Below, in pieces: positions 1-13,154 of a DNA stretch of 64,000 nucleotides. The notes under the pieces were generated by a model. It had not been told where the DNA came from. It saw nothing but the letters and a program-made list of their open reading frames with translations, and did no database searches. Positions within the stretch are counted from its first letter, which is position 1. Every line of letters begins with the position of its first letter. The stretch spans positions 1 through 64,000 of the forward strand of contig NJFT01000135.1 in assembly GCA_002221725.1 (NCBI GenBank), in the 5' to 3' direction. This stretch comes from Scedosporium boydii. Lineage: Eukaryota > Ascomycota > Sordariomycetes > Microascales > Microascaceae. The position numbers and the translations under genes were made by a program.

Positions 1-1
<1 letters not shown>

Positions 2-54
<53 letters not shown>
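2..54. repeat. poly(A) homopolymer tract
   Basis: An uninterrupted run of 53 A residues opens the window, about 270 bases beyond the stop codon of SLM1. It could be a genuine homopolymer, the tail of a retroposed sequence, or a contig-edge artefact; the sequence alone does not decide. The rest of 55-324 holds only the 3' flank of SLM1. Confidence 0.9.
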
Positions 55-56
<2 letters not shown>

Positions 57-324
57 GCTGTTCAAATGTCTTCATTCGTGTGAACATCAATGTTATCTAG
101 CACCTAGCATACATACAGCCCCGAGTAAGATATCACATTTTTCCTTTCCCGCTCTCTAAACTTGATTCCCCCTTCTCTGAATGCACACGAAATGATTTTC
201 CACCCTCAATACCATAAACACAAACAGGCTTGTTGTCCCAACTCTCGGTGAATCTCGTAAAATGAGTGATGAGTAGTACACCCCCATCCCTAATCCGTAC
301 TTGTATGTAAACCGGTCTCCATCA

Positions 325-3300
325 TCAAGTCGCCGCCCCATTCCTCGTAACGTTCACATTGGAATTTGACCGAGGAAACTGCCCAGGCACATGATAACTA
401 CCCTGCGGCGTCGACCTCTCCGCCCCAGACGGCCTCTCCGCAGCCCCATCATCCGACGCCTCAGTTATCTCCTCCACGCGGCCTTCAGACACCTCCTTCC
501 CTTCTTCCCCGTGATTCCCAGCGGAGGCACCAAGGACCGAAACACTGAGGAAAGCCATCGACGCTACGCTGCCATCGGCCGCCGGGGCAGTGCCGTTAGA
601 TAGGTGGTGCCTCGTCGTTGGGTCTTCGTTTACCACCGCTTCGGGGCCTTGGGACTCGAGAGGGGATACTTGAGACGCACGGGTCTGGGCCGAGGTGATT
701 TGTTGGCTTGCAGGTGATTGAGTTCGAGCAGCGTGCGTCTGGGGGGAATACGCCGTCACCTGCTCCGTAGTAGTAGCAGAAATGTCCAGGTGCGACGGAG
801 TCTGGCCCACGTAGTTCAGGCTCCCCGTTTGGCTAGGCGTAGATGTCCCTTGGTGCTGGAATCCCCCCAGCGCAGGGTTCATCGTCAGGTTCCCGTAACT
901 CGTAGTCTGCAGCTGATCGATCGGCTGGCCAGTGTACGGATTAACACCGTCCTGCGCAGCTTCGCGGTTCACCTTGGCTGCGTGCGACTGCGCCTGCTCC
1001 ATTGGAGTCTGCGCCGTCGCGCCGTATTGGTAGCTGCCGTTGCCGTTCTCTCGGTAGACGGGCTCGTCCGTGCCGCATCCGGCTAGAGCGCCGGCCGCGA
1101 CGACCCCGCCGGCCGGAATACCTCCGTTGGCAATGATGGAATTGGCACCATCTCGCCCGCCCGCCCCGCCGCCCGAACTACTGGTCGATTGCGACACCGT
1201 CGCCTGTAACCCCCTCTGGGCATTCACCTGCAGATCCGAGGGGAATCGCCCTCCCGCCTGAGGCCGGCGCTCCTGCGCGACTTGCCGGTTCGCCGCGGTG
1301 TTTATCCCCAGCTGAGATCCCGCAGCGAACGGCTCCTCGTCTTCCTCGTCGACGACACCCGCGTCGCTGCTCATGGAACGCCGCGACGTGCGGCTGATGC
1401 TCCGCGAACTGCTGCGCATGAGCTCGGTGCGCTCGTGTGGTGGCGTCTCCGTGAGGGCCTTGATATCCTCGTACCAGGCCATCATCGTGTCGTAGCTCTC
1501 TGCCCGGAATACCCACGTATGGCCGCGGTGCACGCCGCCGGTCTGTCGGCCCTTGAGGATGAATTTCTGCGAGGAGGTGCCTTCCTTCGAGTGCGAGCCT
1601 AGCTTCTGCTCTGGGAGATATAGCGACATGACTGGAGCTTGTGCCTTGTCCGCTGACTTGAATTCGTGTAGATGCGTGGGCGAAAGTACGTACCTACATC
1701 GTTGGTTAGATTAATTAATACAATGGGATGTCGCTCTCTACTTACCATCCGGCAGTGTAACTTCTCAAGTACTTGCTCTTTCGCTCGAGGAGGCCAGCCC
1801 GAATCTCCTGGCAAGCCACATGGTCACGCCCAGGGTAATGAATATTCTCCGGCGATCGCATTGGTATACTCGGATCAACAAACTCATCGTTCTTATCCAT
1901 GAACTGCTCCCACTCGTGGTCCTTTGGCATGTCGATGGGCCCGAGACGAAGCTCCTCGATCGCAGCATCAGCAGCATCGGCCTCGCGCCTAAGAATCGAA
2001 GCATATGCGTTATACGCCTTTTGAATCTCGCCAACGACGATGGATTCTAGTTCGCGGCCCGACGTCTCGAGGTTGAGGTAGGCCTGATGGAGATAATTCT
2101 CCTCGTCGATCTGCCTCTCCACCTGTCGATCCACAGCCAGCCGGAGCAGATAAGGATCCTGCCTCCCCGTCGCAAGAGAGGTGTCGAGCTCCGCACGGCC
2201 AAGGACATCCTGTAGGGACTTGACGGCCTTCCTCGTGCCGTCCATCTCCTTTTCCACTGAGTTCTTAAAGTCGCCCGACAAGTTCTTGATCTCCTTGATC
2301 TTCTGCTGCAGGTCGCTGCGGAGACCGGTTAAGGCGAGGATGACGTCGTGCTCGATTTCCTGCGCCCGGTTGGCGTCTTGTATCGCCGTCCGGTTGTACT
2401 TGCGGATGATTTGCATGGCATCGGCTAGGCCGTCCGAAGAGAGGAAGCTAGGGTGTTGGCTGAAGTTGCTCGATGCGTTCGCTAGCCTGGTTGTGCTCTT
2501 CGCCCGTTGCTCGTAGTGTGTCTGAATCTCCTTGAAGTAGGCAATCAATTCCTTCAATAGCTTCCTCCAAGCTTAAAAAAAGAAAAATAAGAACCTCGAG
2601 TTAGTCTCCATTTGAGCCGATAAGAGGGGAAGGGCCGCATCAGCAACATGACTTACCTTGGAACCTCTCCGCAAGAGCCTCGGTGGGACTCGCCGAGGTC
2701 GGCACGGGACAGTAAAGAGCGCTATGCATCTGATCGGGATCCGCATCGGGTTGCAGCGCCAAACTCCTCACACTGCCGGCCTTCATGCTCCGCCGGCTAC
2801 TGCTCCGACGTAGGCTGCCCGAGCGCCTTATGGAGGCCTTCTTCCTGAGAGTGTTGCCCCTCGCGAGCTGGATATCGTCGGGCACATTGGACACGAACGA
2901 GTTGGACCGCCGCATCTTGCCGGTGTTATTGTTATTATTCTGTTCGGGACCCGAGCTCCCCCGCTGGTCGGCTTCCCCGTCTTCGCGCGATGGAGTGCTC
3001 GGTCGGGGTGCTATTCGAGCCGATTGGGGTCGTCCGAGGGAGGAGCTCTGACCTGGATGCAGCTGCTCCTGTTGGGGGGAATCGATGGGTTCCTGCGTCT
3101 GTGTCTGCGGTTGCGCCGAGTGCGTGTAATAGTGGCGGTGGTAATCGGTGTATGAGGAACCGTAACGCGCATGAATTTCAGTATCGATATCGTCGATAAT
3201 CCGCTCATTCCCTATCCCTCGTTGCGGTTCGGCATCGTTTCGTTCGTCATTTTGATGTTGGTTGAGGGAGTATGGGGGGAAATAGCCTGACGATCTTGGC

Positions 3301-3419
3301 GCGGATGACGACGCCATGTTCTTTGGGGGCGTGGCGCTCCTGTAAGTGGGCGAGGTGGTGTCCTGCAGGGGTTCGTGGTTCGTCGAGACGGGCGACACCG
3401 CTGGGGATTTGGTGGCCAT
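325..3419 (-). CDS. SLM1: Slm1/Slm2-like TORC2 and PI(4,5)P2-binding protein (F-BAR-like plus PH domain)
   Basis: Seen: three exons on the minus strand, 3419-2657, 2571-1746 and 1693-325, giving 985 residues. The introns are GTAAGT...AAG and GTAAGT...TAG, and splicing restores the junctions ERFQ-AWRKLLKELIAYF and TAGW-YVLSPTHLHEF. The N-terminal ~250 residues are low complexity and rich in Ser, Arg and Pro. A helical BAR-like region follows, then a PH domain (MSLYLPEQKLG, with WVFRAESYDTMMAWYEDI as its C-terminal helix), then ~330 disordered Gln/Ser/Gly-rich residues. Known: Slm proteins sit at the plasma membrane in eisosomes, bind PI(4,5)P2, and act between TORC2, calcineurin and actin or sphingolipid control. 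The start is the first in-frame ATG (MATKSPAVSP); the open frame upstream of it has only non-ATG codons. The family call is firm; the tail has no assigned role. Confidence 0.93.
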
Positions 3420-5835
3420 AGTGCCAATATGTACTTCCAAGTTGGGCTCAAGCTGTGCTGTCGTCTTTCCTGCCTATCGTCATAAAAGCACTGACGCAAT
3501 AGCGCTCTCTGTGTGCTTGGCTAGGATGGAAGATCCAATTGACCAATTTGTGATATCAATTGGTCTTGGTCCTCTTTCTCGAGCTAACAGCACAAACGCG
3601 GTTGATCTAAAAGAAAAAAAAGAAAAAAAAAAAAAGGGTCTCGAGACTAGTTTCTAATAGTACGATGGACAAAAAAAAGGACAGAAAGAGCCAGCCGCCC
3701 AGCCGGGGAAGGAGAATATAGTCGAGATTTGAGTTTCAATGGAACCACTTCAAGGCTCGATAGGACGGCCGGTCTTTTGAAGCCGTTCCTCGAGATGATG
3801 TAGATCTTTTGCTTGGCACTCTTGGCCCGGATTCCGTCGGTGGCAATTCAGGGTTCACCCTTCAATTAGCGACGTTGATGGGGAGTTGAGTCGGGACTCG
3901 GGGCCATCTTTGATCCAGCACTTGCGTCACCGAACATGTCACGCCAGGTTTGAGACAGCCTGACATTGAAGACAGCACATGGATCGATGAAGAAACCTGG
4001 AGCTAACAAGCAACTTCCACTCGTGTACTACGGAGTACGCATAGATTTCCTCAGCGAGAGCAATCATCTCCAGAAACAGTCTCGATCTCTATCAAGAATC
4101 TCAGGACGGATAATACCGGGTCAACGAGGGTCAATATCATCGAAACTTTCGTTCGAAGACGCGTCTGTCTTCCAGAAACACAGCCGAAGAGGCCTCCCCT
4201 CCTCCCAGGCAGGTTACGCTAAATTAAATGGTTGAACTTTCGGTTTCTCTTCCCATATCCCCGCCCATATAAAACTTCCTTCCATCAAAGCCTGATGATA
4301 TGCTGATGGCGTCGACGAGACGAATGGGTTGGCAAGATATGCGTAGAGCTAGATCCGAAAGCAGCGATAGCGTCATCGACATGCTTCTAATGCAGTGCGG
4401 TCTACGTATGGCGGGAGGCGTGGCTGGGGGAAATTAGGTGCAACGTTGATATGTCCCCCAGAGACTTTACACACGTTCCAACCCAAGTCTCTTCCCATGT
4501 GAATCTTCCTTCCAAGCTACCAGGCATATTAGTCCCTCTCATCTACACTACACTCTTTCAATGGCCAGATGCTTGGAGCGACGCACTTCGTATCTAATCG
4601 GTCGAGAATTGCCTCCATCGGGAAGGTGGCGGCTGGATCTCAGCCACAATGACGTATTGCATGCGCGACTCGTCTGCAAGCCCAGACAATTGACAATTGA
4701 CAATTTGAACCACCCCCGCCTTGCTTCGTACTTCTGCAATGTCCACGACACTATTCGGCGGGCCGGCGCCGGCGCTGTGCTGAGAATATGGGGACAGTGG
4801 ACCCTGATTCATCAACCAATAGCTCGGATATTGATCCTGGTTGTCGCGATACAGGATTCAAGCGACGCTAGCTCGGGAAGGGTCCCCGAGATTAATCCTG
4901 GTTTTACAATGGGAGCTTACTTCGTAATGGCGGTCGATGATGTCCTCTTAAGAACTAGGAAAGTCCACAGCCGACCCGATCTACTGCTAACATACTGCAT
5001 CCTAATATTAATGCAAAGAAGTGTAATCTTGACCTACACCGTTGCCGGAAGTACGGACGACTGAAACAAACCGAAGCCGGCAGAGAAACAAGGCTCTCCT
5101 TAGATATATTAATATATTCTCTTTCTTTTCTTTCTTTTCTTATTCACGAATCGACCATCTCAGGCTGCGTGCCCAAGTGTCTCGGCGGCACCCTGTTTAT
5201 GTTCGACGAGATACAGACAAGTTGAAGGGATGCGCACCGAACGAACAAGACTACAGCTCAGAGACTCCGAATGTGAGGCTTCTCCATCGACGATGGTCGC
5301 CCAACACCGCTCGTGAGGTTTCTACAGATGTCAGATCACATGCCAGATAGCACAAGGACAAAATTATGACTGCCAGGGAACGGAATTGAGTTCCGACTTT
5401 TGAGCGCAGGCGAACTGGTGGGTATTGTAAATGGACATGCTGAAATCTCTCTTCCTCTCTCTCGGGCCATTCCCCCATTTCCCCAGTGATACTTGAGTGT
5501 GCCACACTACGCCAGAGAAAAGGAGAAGGAAAAACAGGAAACGAAGCATGTGCGAGAAAGAAATCCAAACTCCTGGCGATGCGATGCTTGTAACTTCTGT
5601 GCCGCAGGGAATTAAACGCGCGTAAGCCAAACATAAACGAACAGAAATGAAGGAAGTAGTATCTCTGAAAATCAAGGGAACAGGGAAGAGTATGACCTGC
5701 GGTTAGGTCGTGAGCGTAACCAAAGAAACGCGAGCTCTCTCCCTCTTCCGGAACCGACACAGAGACGAGGCAAACAATGCACTACTGGCATCACAAATTC
5801 CTTCGTCTCTTGTATAGTGGCCATCGCAACACGTC
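3420..5835. other. intergenic: SLM1 promoter side and SPIN90 downstream flank
   Basis: No gene is supported here. It holds an A-rich stretch near 3610-3640, one TACGGAGTA at 4029-4037, one TACTTCGTA at 4918-4926, a short tandem of TGACAAT at about 4685-4705 and a CT-rich tract near 5118-5145. The 167-codon open frame at 4561-5064 has no recognisable domain and is not called. Confidence 0.6.
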
Positions 5836-7571
5836 CTATTGTCCTGGCACTCCGGAACCTTCCACCTTGGCCTGGGAATTGAGGAGCTTGCCCCTCCGTC
5901 TAGGCGGGGGCGTCTTTGGTGGTATCTTCTTCGTACCATTAACATGCAGGGTCGCCATCTGCGTAAACGGGACCCCGTGGCGGTGTTTGGGGACCTCCGG
6001 CAGGGCCTTCTTGACCTTGATGACCGGAACCGGTATCTGGACACCCTGGACCTCGCCGGTCTTCCCACGCTCAGCCGCCTCATGCTCGTGAGTGGTGGCG
6101 GCAGACTCTATCTTCCGACTGGGAGTCTTGACGCCTGGTTTCTCCATTACGGCAGCGACATCCTCGACACTAACAGAGCTCGCGGCCCGGGAGTCGGCTA
6201 GACTGATACCTAGGAACTTAGGGGCGGTCTTGGCTTCGGGCGAGTCCGGAGAAGAATCCCCGCCCCGTTCTGACAGCCATTCCACTTTGTTCACCCGATC
6301 TACAAGCCGCAACGTCGTGTCGTCGGTCGGCGCAAAGTGGTTGCCCATGCACACAAGGATTCTCAGGACCTTGACGATCTCGCCTCGCTTGTAGTGAGGT
6401 GCCTGGTTGAGCTGCGTGTGGGCTAAGAGGGGGTAAAGAACACGGAGATAGGTGTGGCGCAGTGACATCTTTTCGTCGGGGAGATCCATCAAGTTTCGGA
6501 GTATAATGTCCACAAGGACCTTCAAATCGTTCGTGTAAAAGTACTCGTACGTAGCCTTCGTCGTGAACAATAGGTACAGGACCTTGAGGATAAGGAGCTG
6601 CTGTGAGGTCTCGGTTTCCCGGTTCAACAGTAGTATAATGTTCTCGCCAAAGGTTCGATAGGATGAGCCATTAAGACTTAGGAGTTTGATGACTCGGTTT
6701 GTGAGGGGCGATGTGGGCGAGAGAGGACCAGCGGCCTCCGCATCGGTGGAAGCAAGCATGTATTGCTCGTTGATGACAAGCTTATGGCCCGGTGTTAGTA
6801 CATGTCTAGGGCGCGGGCCCCAGGAGCTGCTCCGAGATTGGATTCTCGAAGCATGGGGAGTCACTCACCAAAACACGAATTACTGGGTACTGGTATGGAT
6901 CGCTCGAGTCGCCGGAGCCTTGTTCGACGAGCTGGAGAAGATGAGCAACAAAGGCATCGTCAATCTGCAAGAGATCCGTCGTCCGAAGTCGTTCCATGCG
7001 ACACATTTCGTACATCAGGTCGAGCAGCGTACGGTGGAGTCGAAAGTCCACCTGCCGATTGCTATTCAGCAGCTCTAACAGTCTCGGAAAACATCCCTCC
7101 GTGATCATGCGCCCGAAAACGGTATCATCACTTCGTCCGTCAGCGAGTAGGAAACTGGAGATTATGTGTAATGGGCTAATATCATCCTCCTGGAGGAAGC
7201 TGAAAACGATTTGCGTGCGAACATATTCCTTGTTTTCTTGGAAGATGGGGCGGTGGAGGAGTTGCTGAGCGCAGTGCGATATCTCGGAATCCGAGTCGCT
7301 AAACTGTTCCCTAAAGGCGCTGGCCAAGTAGAGCCATCCGCGTAGGGCGTCATCGATTTTCTCGTGGGTGTCGCATTGCGTCGAGAGGATTCGGCTCAGG
7401 TCTAGACCGGGGATTATTAGTACCGCAAGTCAGCAGTGGGATCAAAGATATCAGAACAGTTGGAGATGGGACAGGAATTGCGCCTCGTGATCTCCTAAAA
7501 CAGGACGGATTCCCACCTTGCCAGAATTGTTCCTCGCTCTGTAGGCCAATGGTGGCATCCAGATCTGTCAT
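5836..7571 (-). CDS. LDB17: SPIN90/Ldb17 (Dip1-like) leucine-rich-domain protein, Arp2/3 regulator
   Basis: Seen: three exons, 7571-7517, 7401-6869 and 6780-5836, 510 residues. Splicing joins EEQFWQ to [11 protein letters not shown] and then PVIRVL to LVINEQYM; the second intron has a clear TACTAAC branch site before an AAG acceptor. Residues ~10-340 are helical and leucine-rich, of the SPIN90_LRD (DUF2013) type. The C-terminal ~170 residues are disordered and end in a proline/basic stretch ([12 protein letters not shown]) suited to SH3 binding. Known: Dip1, Ldb17 and SPIN90 bind Arp2/3 and start linear actin filaments at endocytic patches. The ATG at 7571 is the first in frame. The neighbours SLM1 and LRO1 are on the same strand, with no sign of an operon-like arrangement. 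Confidence 0.88.
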
Positions 7572-8872
7572 GGTCACGGAGTCGCTGTCGTAGATAGAGT
7601 CGTGGCTGGAGGGCCGCGGTGTTCATCCCGATTGACGGTTACATGAACTCCTCGATACGTCGGGAGGCGATTCAATACATTGGTCTTTGCTTGGTTGTCG
7701 GCGTCGAGGGTGGTGGTGATTCGACATGTAGCACGCGGAAAGGTGGCCGTACGAGAACTCTGGGACGATTATGTTGTTCTTTGATGGAAGGAAAGGAAGA
7801 GACCGGTGTTGTCCGTACTGTGCCTCAAAAGTCACAAGGCTCTGTCTTCTGAAATTCTACCTTATGGTTGGTGTGGGGTGGCGTGGGTGATGCCGCACGG
7901 CGGATTGCGTCGAAGGAATGGAAATGTGAAAGTGGAAGATCAGCCCAGAGCAGAGTGTCTGGCGGCTTGAGGGGTCGAGCTAATCAGCTACTGGACCAGT
8001 GCTCAACTGGCAGTGCGGTGGAGGTGGAAAATACTTGGCGCAAGATTGAGGGGAGAAGCCTCAGGCTGCGCACAAGCTGAAGGGTGACCATTGATCGCCT
8101 TGGCGACTAACAAACTATTTTAGCGGGCGCACCCCGCTCGTACGAAGAAAGTAGTCTGATAGATTGATCGAATGCACCTCGACCTGCTAATCACGTCGAT
8201 TCACCAATATTAAGCTAGTGCATTCCTTCGTGGCTCTCGGCGCCAAGTCATTAATCCGTTCCTCCGTTTGTGTCTCAATTATTCTTGCCTCCATGTACAC
8301 CAGATCCCGTCTTCGACATGACGAACTCTAAACAGTCGTCAAGTCGAGAACAAGATGATCAAAAGATTCCACGCCAGCCGCACACCCTGAAGCTGCTCAC
8401 GCATGAAACGTCGAGCTCGATCGGGTGAATGGCGATCTCTACGCCCTGCCATGCGTTCGCCATTGGTGATTCATGCAAAACACATCGATATCGATTTATC
8501 TACGGATATCCATCGGGCTCCGGATGGCTTCTCCGACGCAAATGTAAACTGTGCGAGCTGAGAAGCGCTTGCACCATTAGTCTATTGAATTCCCTGGCTC
8601 CTTTTCGGGAAAATGAGAGGGGAGATCTCAAAAGCTAGCACACCATATATATCCTCAAGAGATGCTGAGGTAGCTGGCGCAATACAATACATTCGAAATA
8701 GAGGGTACTCCGTCGCCAGATCCGAATTTAATATGCAGACACCAGAAAAATCATCGGTAAAATAATAGGATATCCAACCAACTCCTCCTATAAAAAATGA
8801 AAATGAAAATAGATGAAACAAGACAGAGAGACAAGAAACCGGAGACTGGCAACGCTTGCCAGCCTATCTTTC
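7572..8872. other. intergenic: SPIN90 promoter side and LRO1 3' flank
   Basis: 1.3 kb without a supportable gene on either strand. The short open frames lack domains and adequate length. I saw no exact TACGAAGTA copy; a relaxed version (TACGAAGAA) lies near 8141. Confidence 0.6.
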
Positions 8873-10840
8873 TTAGTCGCGAATCTTCACCTTGTCAGCA
8901 TACTCCATTATGTTGCTGACGACATAGTTCTCGATCGTGTCTCCCTTCCCGGCAGCAACCTTGATGATGAGCTCATTGAGGGTCTGGCGGCCCAGTATGT
9001 CGACGTGGTCGGCAGTCTTTGGCCCACCTCTGGGACTGAACCTCTCAGGCTCATGAGGCATCTCGACCACGGTGATCTTGGACCGGGCCGGATTGTAGCG
9101 CTTCATCGTCCACCCGCGATTGCACATGTACCCGGTGCTCAACAGGTTAACCGTGCCATCGCCCTCGCCCATCACGACACCGTGGTCGACAACGCCGTCG
9201 GCCGTTAAGCTGGTATCGATTGTGATGTTGAGTCGAGAAAGGCCTGCCTTTTCCGGTTCCCGGTAGTAGTATCCCCTCTCCGTCGGCTTCCCGACTCCAT
9301 AAAAGCAGTAGATCTTGAGGCTTGGCGCCAGAGGCAGTCTCGTCTCGAGGGGGTTGTTCCACTTCCTGGGATCTTTCTCGTTCCTGTCGACCTCGGCTTT
9401 GGTGTGCGCGATGCCTTGGGAATATGAGCGCTTAACCATGTCCCGGTACCACGGCTCAGTCGCCGCTAGCATATAGTCCATCGCCCCGGCGACGGTTAGA
9501 TTGCGGTAAGCATGCGTCGAGTTGGGCTCGGTTCGGAAGTTCAAGAATGATCCATAGGTGAAATTTTGGCCCGGCAGGTCGTCGGGAGCTCCCGATGCGT
9601 CTCCCCATACCGCATCTCCCCCAATCGGCAACATAGAAGAGATGCCAGGCATTCTGCGGAATAGCTCAGCTCTCTCCTCCCTACTAAGGAATTTTTCTAG
9701 TCCGTATACTGCAAAGGCGTTGAGCTGTGCAGTGTCGCGCATTTCGCCGGACAGGATAGCGGGGACGTCCTTCACCGCGCCGAGCATACACCCGCTAATG
9801 TTGATCCAGGAATCCACGTGCTTCTCTACCCAGTCATCGCCTCCTTTCCCGCCGTATTCCGAGGCAACCCAGTGGAAGAAGTAGAAGAGAACTTGACTCC
9901 CCATACTGTGAGATACCAAAACCGCCTTGGTGCCAGAGATGTCAAGAGAAACCTCGAGGAAGGATTTTAGCTTCGTAAAATACTTATCACGCACTTCGAG
10001 GTTGGGGTAGGACAGTCGCCAATCGTAGGCGGCGGTGAAAGAGTTCGTCGGGTCGTATCCAATGGACGCGAGGTTCTCGAAAATCTTGTTCCATATCCAG
10101 TACCCCGTAATAAAGAAGTCAGTCGCATCGAATCCTTGCGCGGCACGGAGTTTGATAGAAGGCGGGTCGAGCCCAGTCATCTTATCCAGCATGATGTGGT
10201 TCTTCCAGGATTCCTTGTCCATGACCAGCGCCGTCATCATCGTCCAGCTTCCCCATAGCCGCTTACGGAAATATGATCGCGATATGTTGGCGGTGCCCCA
10301 GGATTCGAGCCCGGTCGAAATGACACCAGGTACCATTATTATCGGGTGGTGTGCGGAGAGGCCTTCGGACTGCGCTTTCAGGCCTGCGGAGAAAGCTTCA
10401 TACGCATCGAACATGTCCCGCTCGCCTTTCTACAGTTGAGAAGGGCGGTATAGTTAGAGACGGCCCACTCCAACGGGGAGAGCTTAAAAGAGTTGGAGGG
10501 GACGGCTTACCAGGAGATCCTTATAATCCTTGACAAGGCCGGCGGGGAGAACGTCCAACAAGCTATCCATACTTAAGTCACCAAGCTCGGGGAAATCTAT
10601 GAGATCATTTGACGACGCAAAGAAGCCCGCAGCGACAATGCCGAACAGACTGCCCAGGAGGAAGATGAAGGTATTCCGGCGTTTCCGGGTCTTTGGTTTC
10701 TCTTGCACGACCTCTGCATGAAGCTCCACGGGATGTTGCTTGTCGTCTGCCTCGGGGGTCAGATCTGGCTCGCTCTCGGCAGGCTGTACGGGAACAGCCA
10801 AGGAGGGTTGACCACCCCGGCGACGAAGAGTCGCTGACAT
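8873..10840 (-). CDS. LRO1: phospholipid:diacylglycerol acyltransferase (PDAT)
   Basis: Seen: two exons, 10840-10511 and 10429-8873, 628 residues; splicing joins KDYKDLL to KGERDMFDAYEAF. A basic segment (KPKTRKRR) precedes a single membrane span at about residues 57-75, so the protein is type II with its catalytic domain in the ER lumen. The LCAT-like domain carries the nucleophile motif SHSMGSQ (Ser ~285), the lid-side motif around YDWRLSYPN, an acidic residue in GEGDGTVNLLS and a His in TADHVDILGR near the C terminus. Known: PDAT moves an acyl chain from a phospholipid to diacylglycerol, making triacylglycerol and lysophospholipid for lipid droplets. The length matches fungal Lro1. It is divergent from NAA30 across 1.56 kb. 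Confidence 0.96.
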
Positions 10841-12398
10841 GACGGGTCGTGTTGGGGTAGATCAATCGGGACGAGTGCCCGCGGGGTAGAGAGAGATGGA
10901 GGTTGGGGGGAGCAGTATTTTCGTCGTCACTGAGGAGCGTAGGTCAGAGTGAAATCAATTATGAGTTGAGTTGAGCAGCATTGAAGCCTTCATAACTTGA
11001 CCTCGAGTGTGCTGCTGGGATTTTGGTAAGGGCAAAAAATGAGTAGCTTCAGGAACACGAGGCCGCTGTTGAACTAGAAAATGTAAAATCAATGGCAACG
11101 CAACGAGGGAACAACGTGCATGCTACTTCCAGCGTCTGCCATTGTGCTGACGTCAATGGAAATGATCCACCAAAAATTCCCCCGAGCCTGCATGGATCAA
11201 TTGATCGAAGCTGCCTGGTTTATCAGCGGATCAGGCAATCTTTGCCGCTGTAGTACCTGGTACTTTTTGTCTATGTAGGCGAGACTGCGATACAATCACA
11301 GGAGACAAAAGGTAGTTATCACTAATAGTCTTAACACCCAAAACCTGGTTCAAAGAGAGAGAAAATGGACAATGAGACTAGCGATTCACCTTGGTTTTGA
11401 GTTTTCAGGGCACTTCTCTTATTAGTGGTTTTTTCTCATAAGACATTTAAGATTTAAGATGAAGACCCAGCATCTTGAGGCTCATGAGATGATGGTCGCC
11501 GGGATGATAAGTGATAAGCTTCAGTCTGACATTGAGGTACCAGGATTGTACACCAAGACCAGCAGCCAAATCCACTGCAAGCAATTTGATCCCCACAGTT
11601 CCAAAGAGCTCAGTACACCAATATTTGGACACTACTTCTGACACTAGTGCAATTGGGCTGCCCAGAGACAGCAAAAGCTTTTTCCGCGCCTGTTCAAATG
11701 TTTCGCGTTCCATGTTCAATATTCAATAAATAGTCTTTCCTTATTCCCACGGCACGACGAGCCGATTCCTACGAGAAAACGAACTACAAAGTAAGACTGC
11801 GTCTCTTTCCTGCAGACCTGGCACACCCCGCGACGTCCCGCTTAACCTTGACATGTGATTGTCCAAGCCCCGAGCTCGATCCAACCTTGAAGCATTCCCG
11901 GACAAAAGCCCATTCCCCGACCTGTCTCCGACAGAGTTTAATACTCCGCTTGCGAACTGCACGGAGGCAGACCGGAGTGCCATCCCATCCCAGTTTAATC
12001 TCCGGGCTGCTCATCTGCAGGGTGAACCTCCACTACTCCTCGCACTCAATGCTGCAACGCCAAGGGGAAGTCACCATTCCAGATAAACTTGCCACTCCCT
12101 GCTGCAGGCGAATGGGAGCACAGCTCTCTTCTTCCTTAAGCTGACTCCATCCTGCGCTCCCTCCAACTTGACTCCTCTCCACGATCCCAAACCTCAGACT
12201 GCATTGGTGGCTTGTGTCTCACACCTCTCCCACCTCACATCTCATATATCCGTACAAAGGTATACACTTCATTAGAGTTACTGGAATGAGGAGATAAGAA
12301 GTCTCGTCAACCCCCAAACCCCTTCGAACAAGGAACCCCCGCCGCTTCTCCCCCTCTTCGCGATTCACCCCCCGCCCTCTGTCGACCAGGTTAGCGCC
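10841..12398. other. divergent intergenic region between LRO1 and NAA30
   Basis: Holds both promoters. The NAA30 side (about 12120-12398) is strongly CT-rich, a usual feature of fungal promoters and 5' leaders. An 88-codon minus-strand frame (ATG at 11713, ending at 11447) has no recognised domain and is left uncalled. Nothing else is clear. Confidence 0.55.
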
Positions 12399-13154
12399 AT
12401 GGCAGACGCGACGCCGACACCACCTAGGACGCTACCATGTGAGCTAGAGTACATTCAGTATTCTCACGATCTTGAAGAAAAATATCTACCCTCAATACGA
12501 TCCCTCATCTCGACGGATCTAAGCGAACCGTACAGCATATATGTGTACCGCTATTTCCTCTACCAATGGGCCCACCTCTGTTTCATGGTACGTTGTGCGT
12601 CCGAGACACTTCTGCCACCTTCTTGCGTGACCACCTTCCAATTTTTCCCCCATCCCGAGAGTGGGGTCATTTGAGAGCCCATGACAAAATAGACTTATCA
12701 CGGCTCAGTTCAAAATGGCTGATCGCAACTCTTCCAGGCCCTGGACCCCAGAGACTCATCTCTAGTAGGCGTCATCATATGCAAATTAGACGTCCATGCC
12801 TCTCACTCTCCGCCCACCCGGCGTGGCTACATCGCCATGCTCGCCGTGGCCTCATCCTTCCGTGGCTACGGCATAGCTACTGCCCTCGTAAAGAAGGCGA
12901 TCGACGCCATGATGTTGCGCAACGCCCAAGAAATCGTCTTGGAGACCGAAGAAACGAACATCCCGGCTATGCGCTTGTATGAGCGGCTCGGCTTCCTGAG
13001 GTCTAAGAAACTCCACCGCTATTACCTAAATGGCAACAGCGCCTATCGCCTGGTCTTGCTGTTGAGGTCGATCCACGACGAGGACGACCCTGGAGAGTAT
13101 ATCGAGGGCTCTGTCACCAGCAGAATCTACACTTCGAATACGCTATGCTCTTAA
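12399..13154 (+). CDS. NAA30: N-alpha-acetyltransferase 30, NatC catalytic subunit (Mak3-like)
   Basis: Seen: two exons, 12399-12587 and 12738-13154, 201 residues, joined at WAHLCFM/ALDPRDSSLVGV. It is a compact GNAT fold: the substrate-side segment DLSEPYSIYVYRYFLYQWAH, the beta strand GVIICKLDVH, the acetyl-CoA loop RGYGIA within YIAMLAVASSFRGYGIATALV, and the C-terminal strand TNIPAMRLYERLGF. Known: NatC acetylates N termini starting Met-Leu, Met-Ile or Met-Phe, co-translationally on the ribosome, with Naa35 and Naa38. The ATG at 12399 fits the usual N terminus (ELEYIQYSHDLEEKYLPSIR). The short C-terminal tail after LLLRSIHDEDD is variable in the family. Confidence 0.94.

Noticed and set aside
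4561..5064. 167-codon plus-strand frame starting with ATG
   Set aside because: No domain, no introns or neighbours to support it, and a tandem TGACAAT repeat inside; probably chance.
11447..11713. 88-codon minus-strand frame with ATG at 11713
   Set aside because: The composition is protein-like but I recognise no family and see no supporting splice signals; not enough to call a gene.
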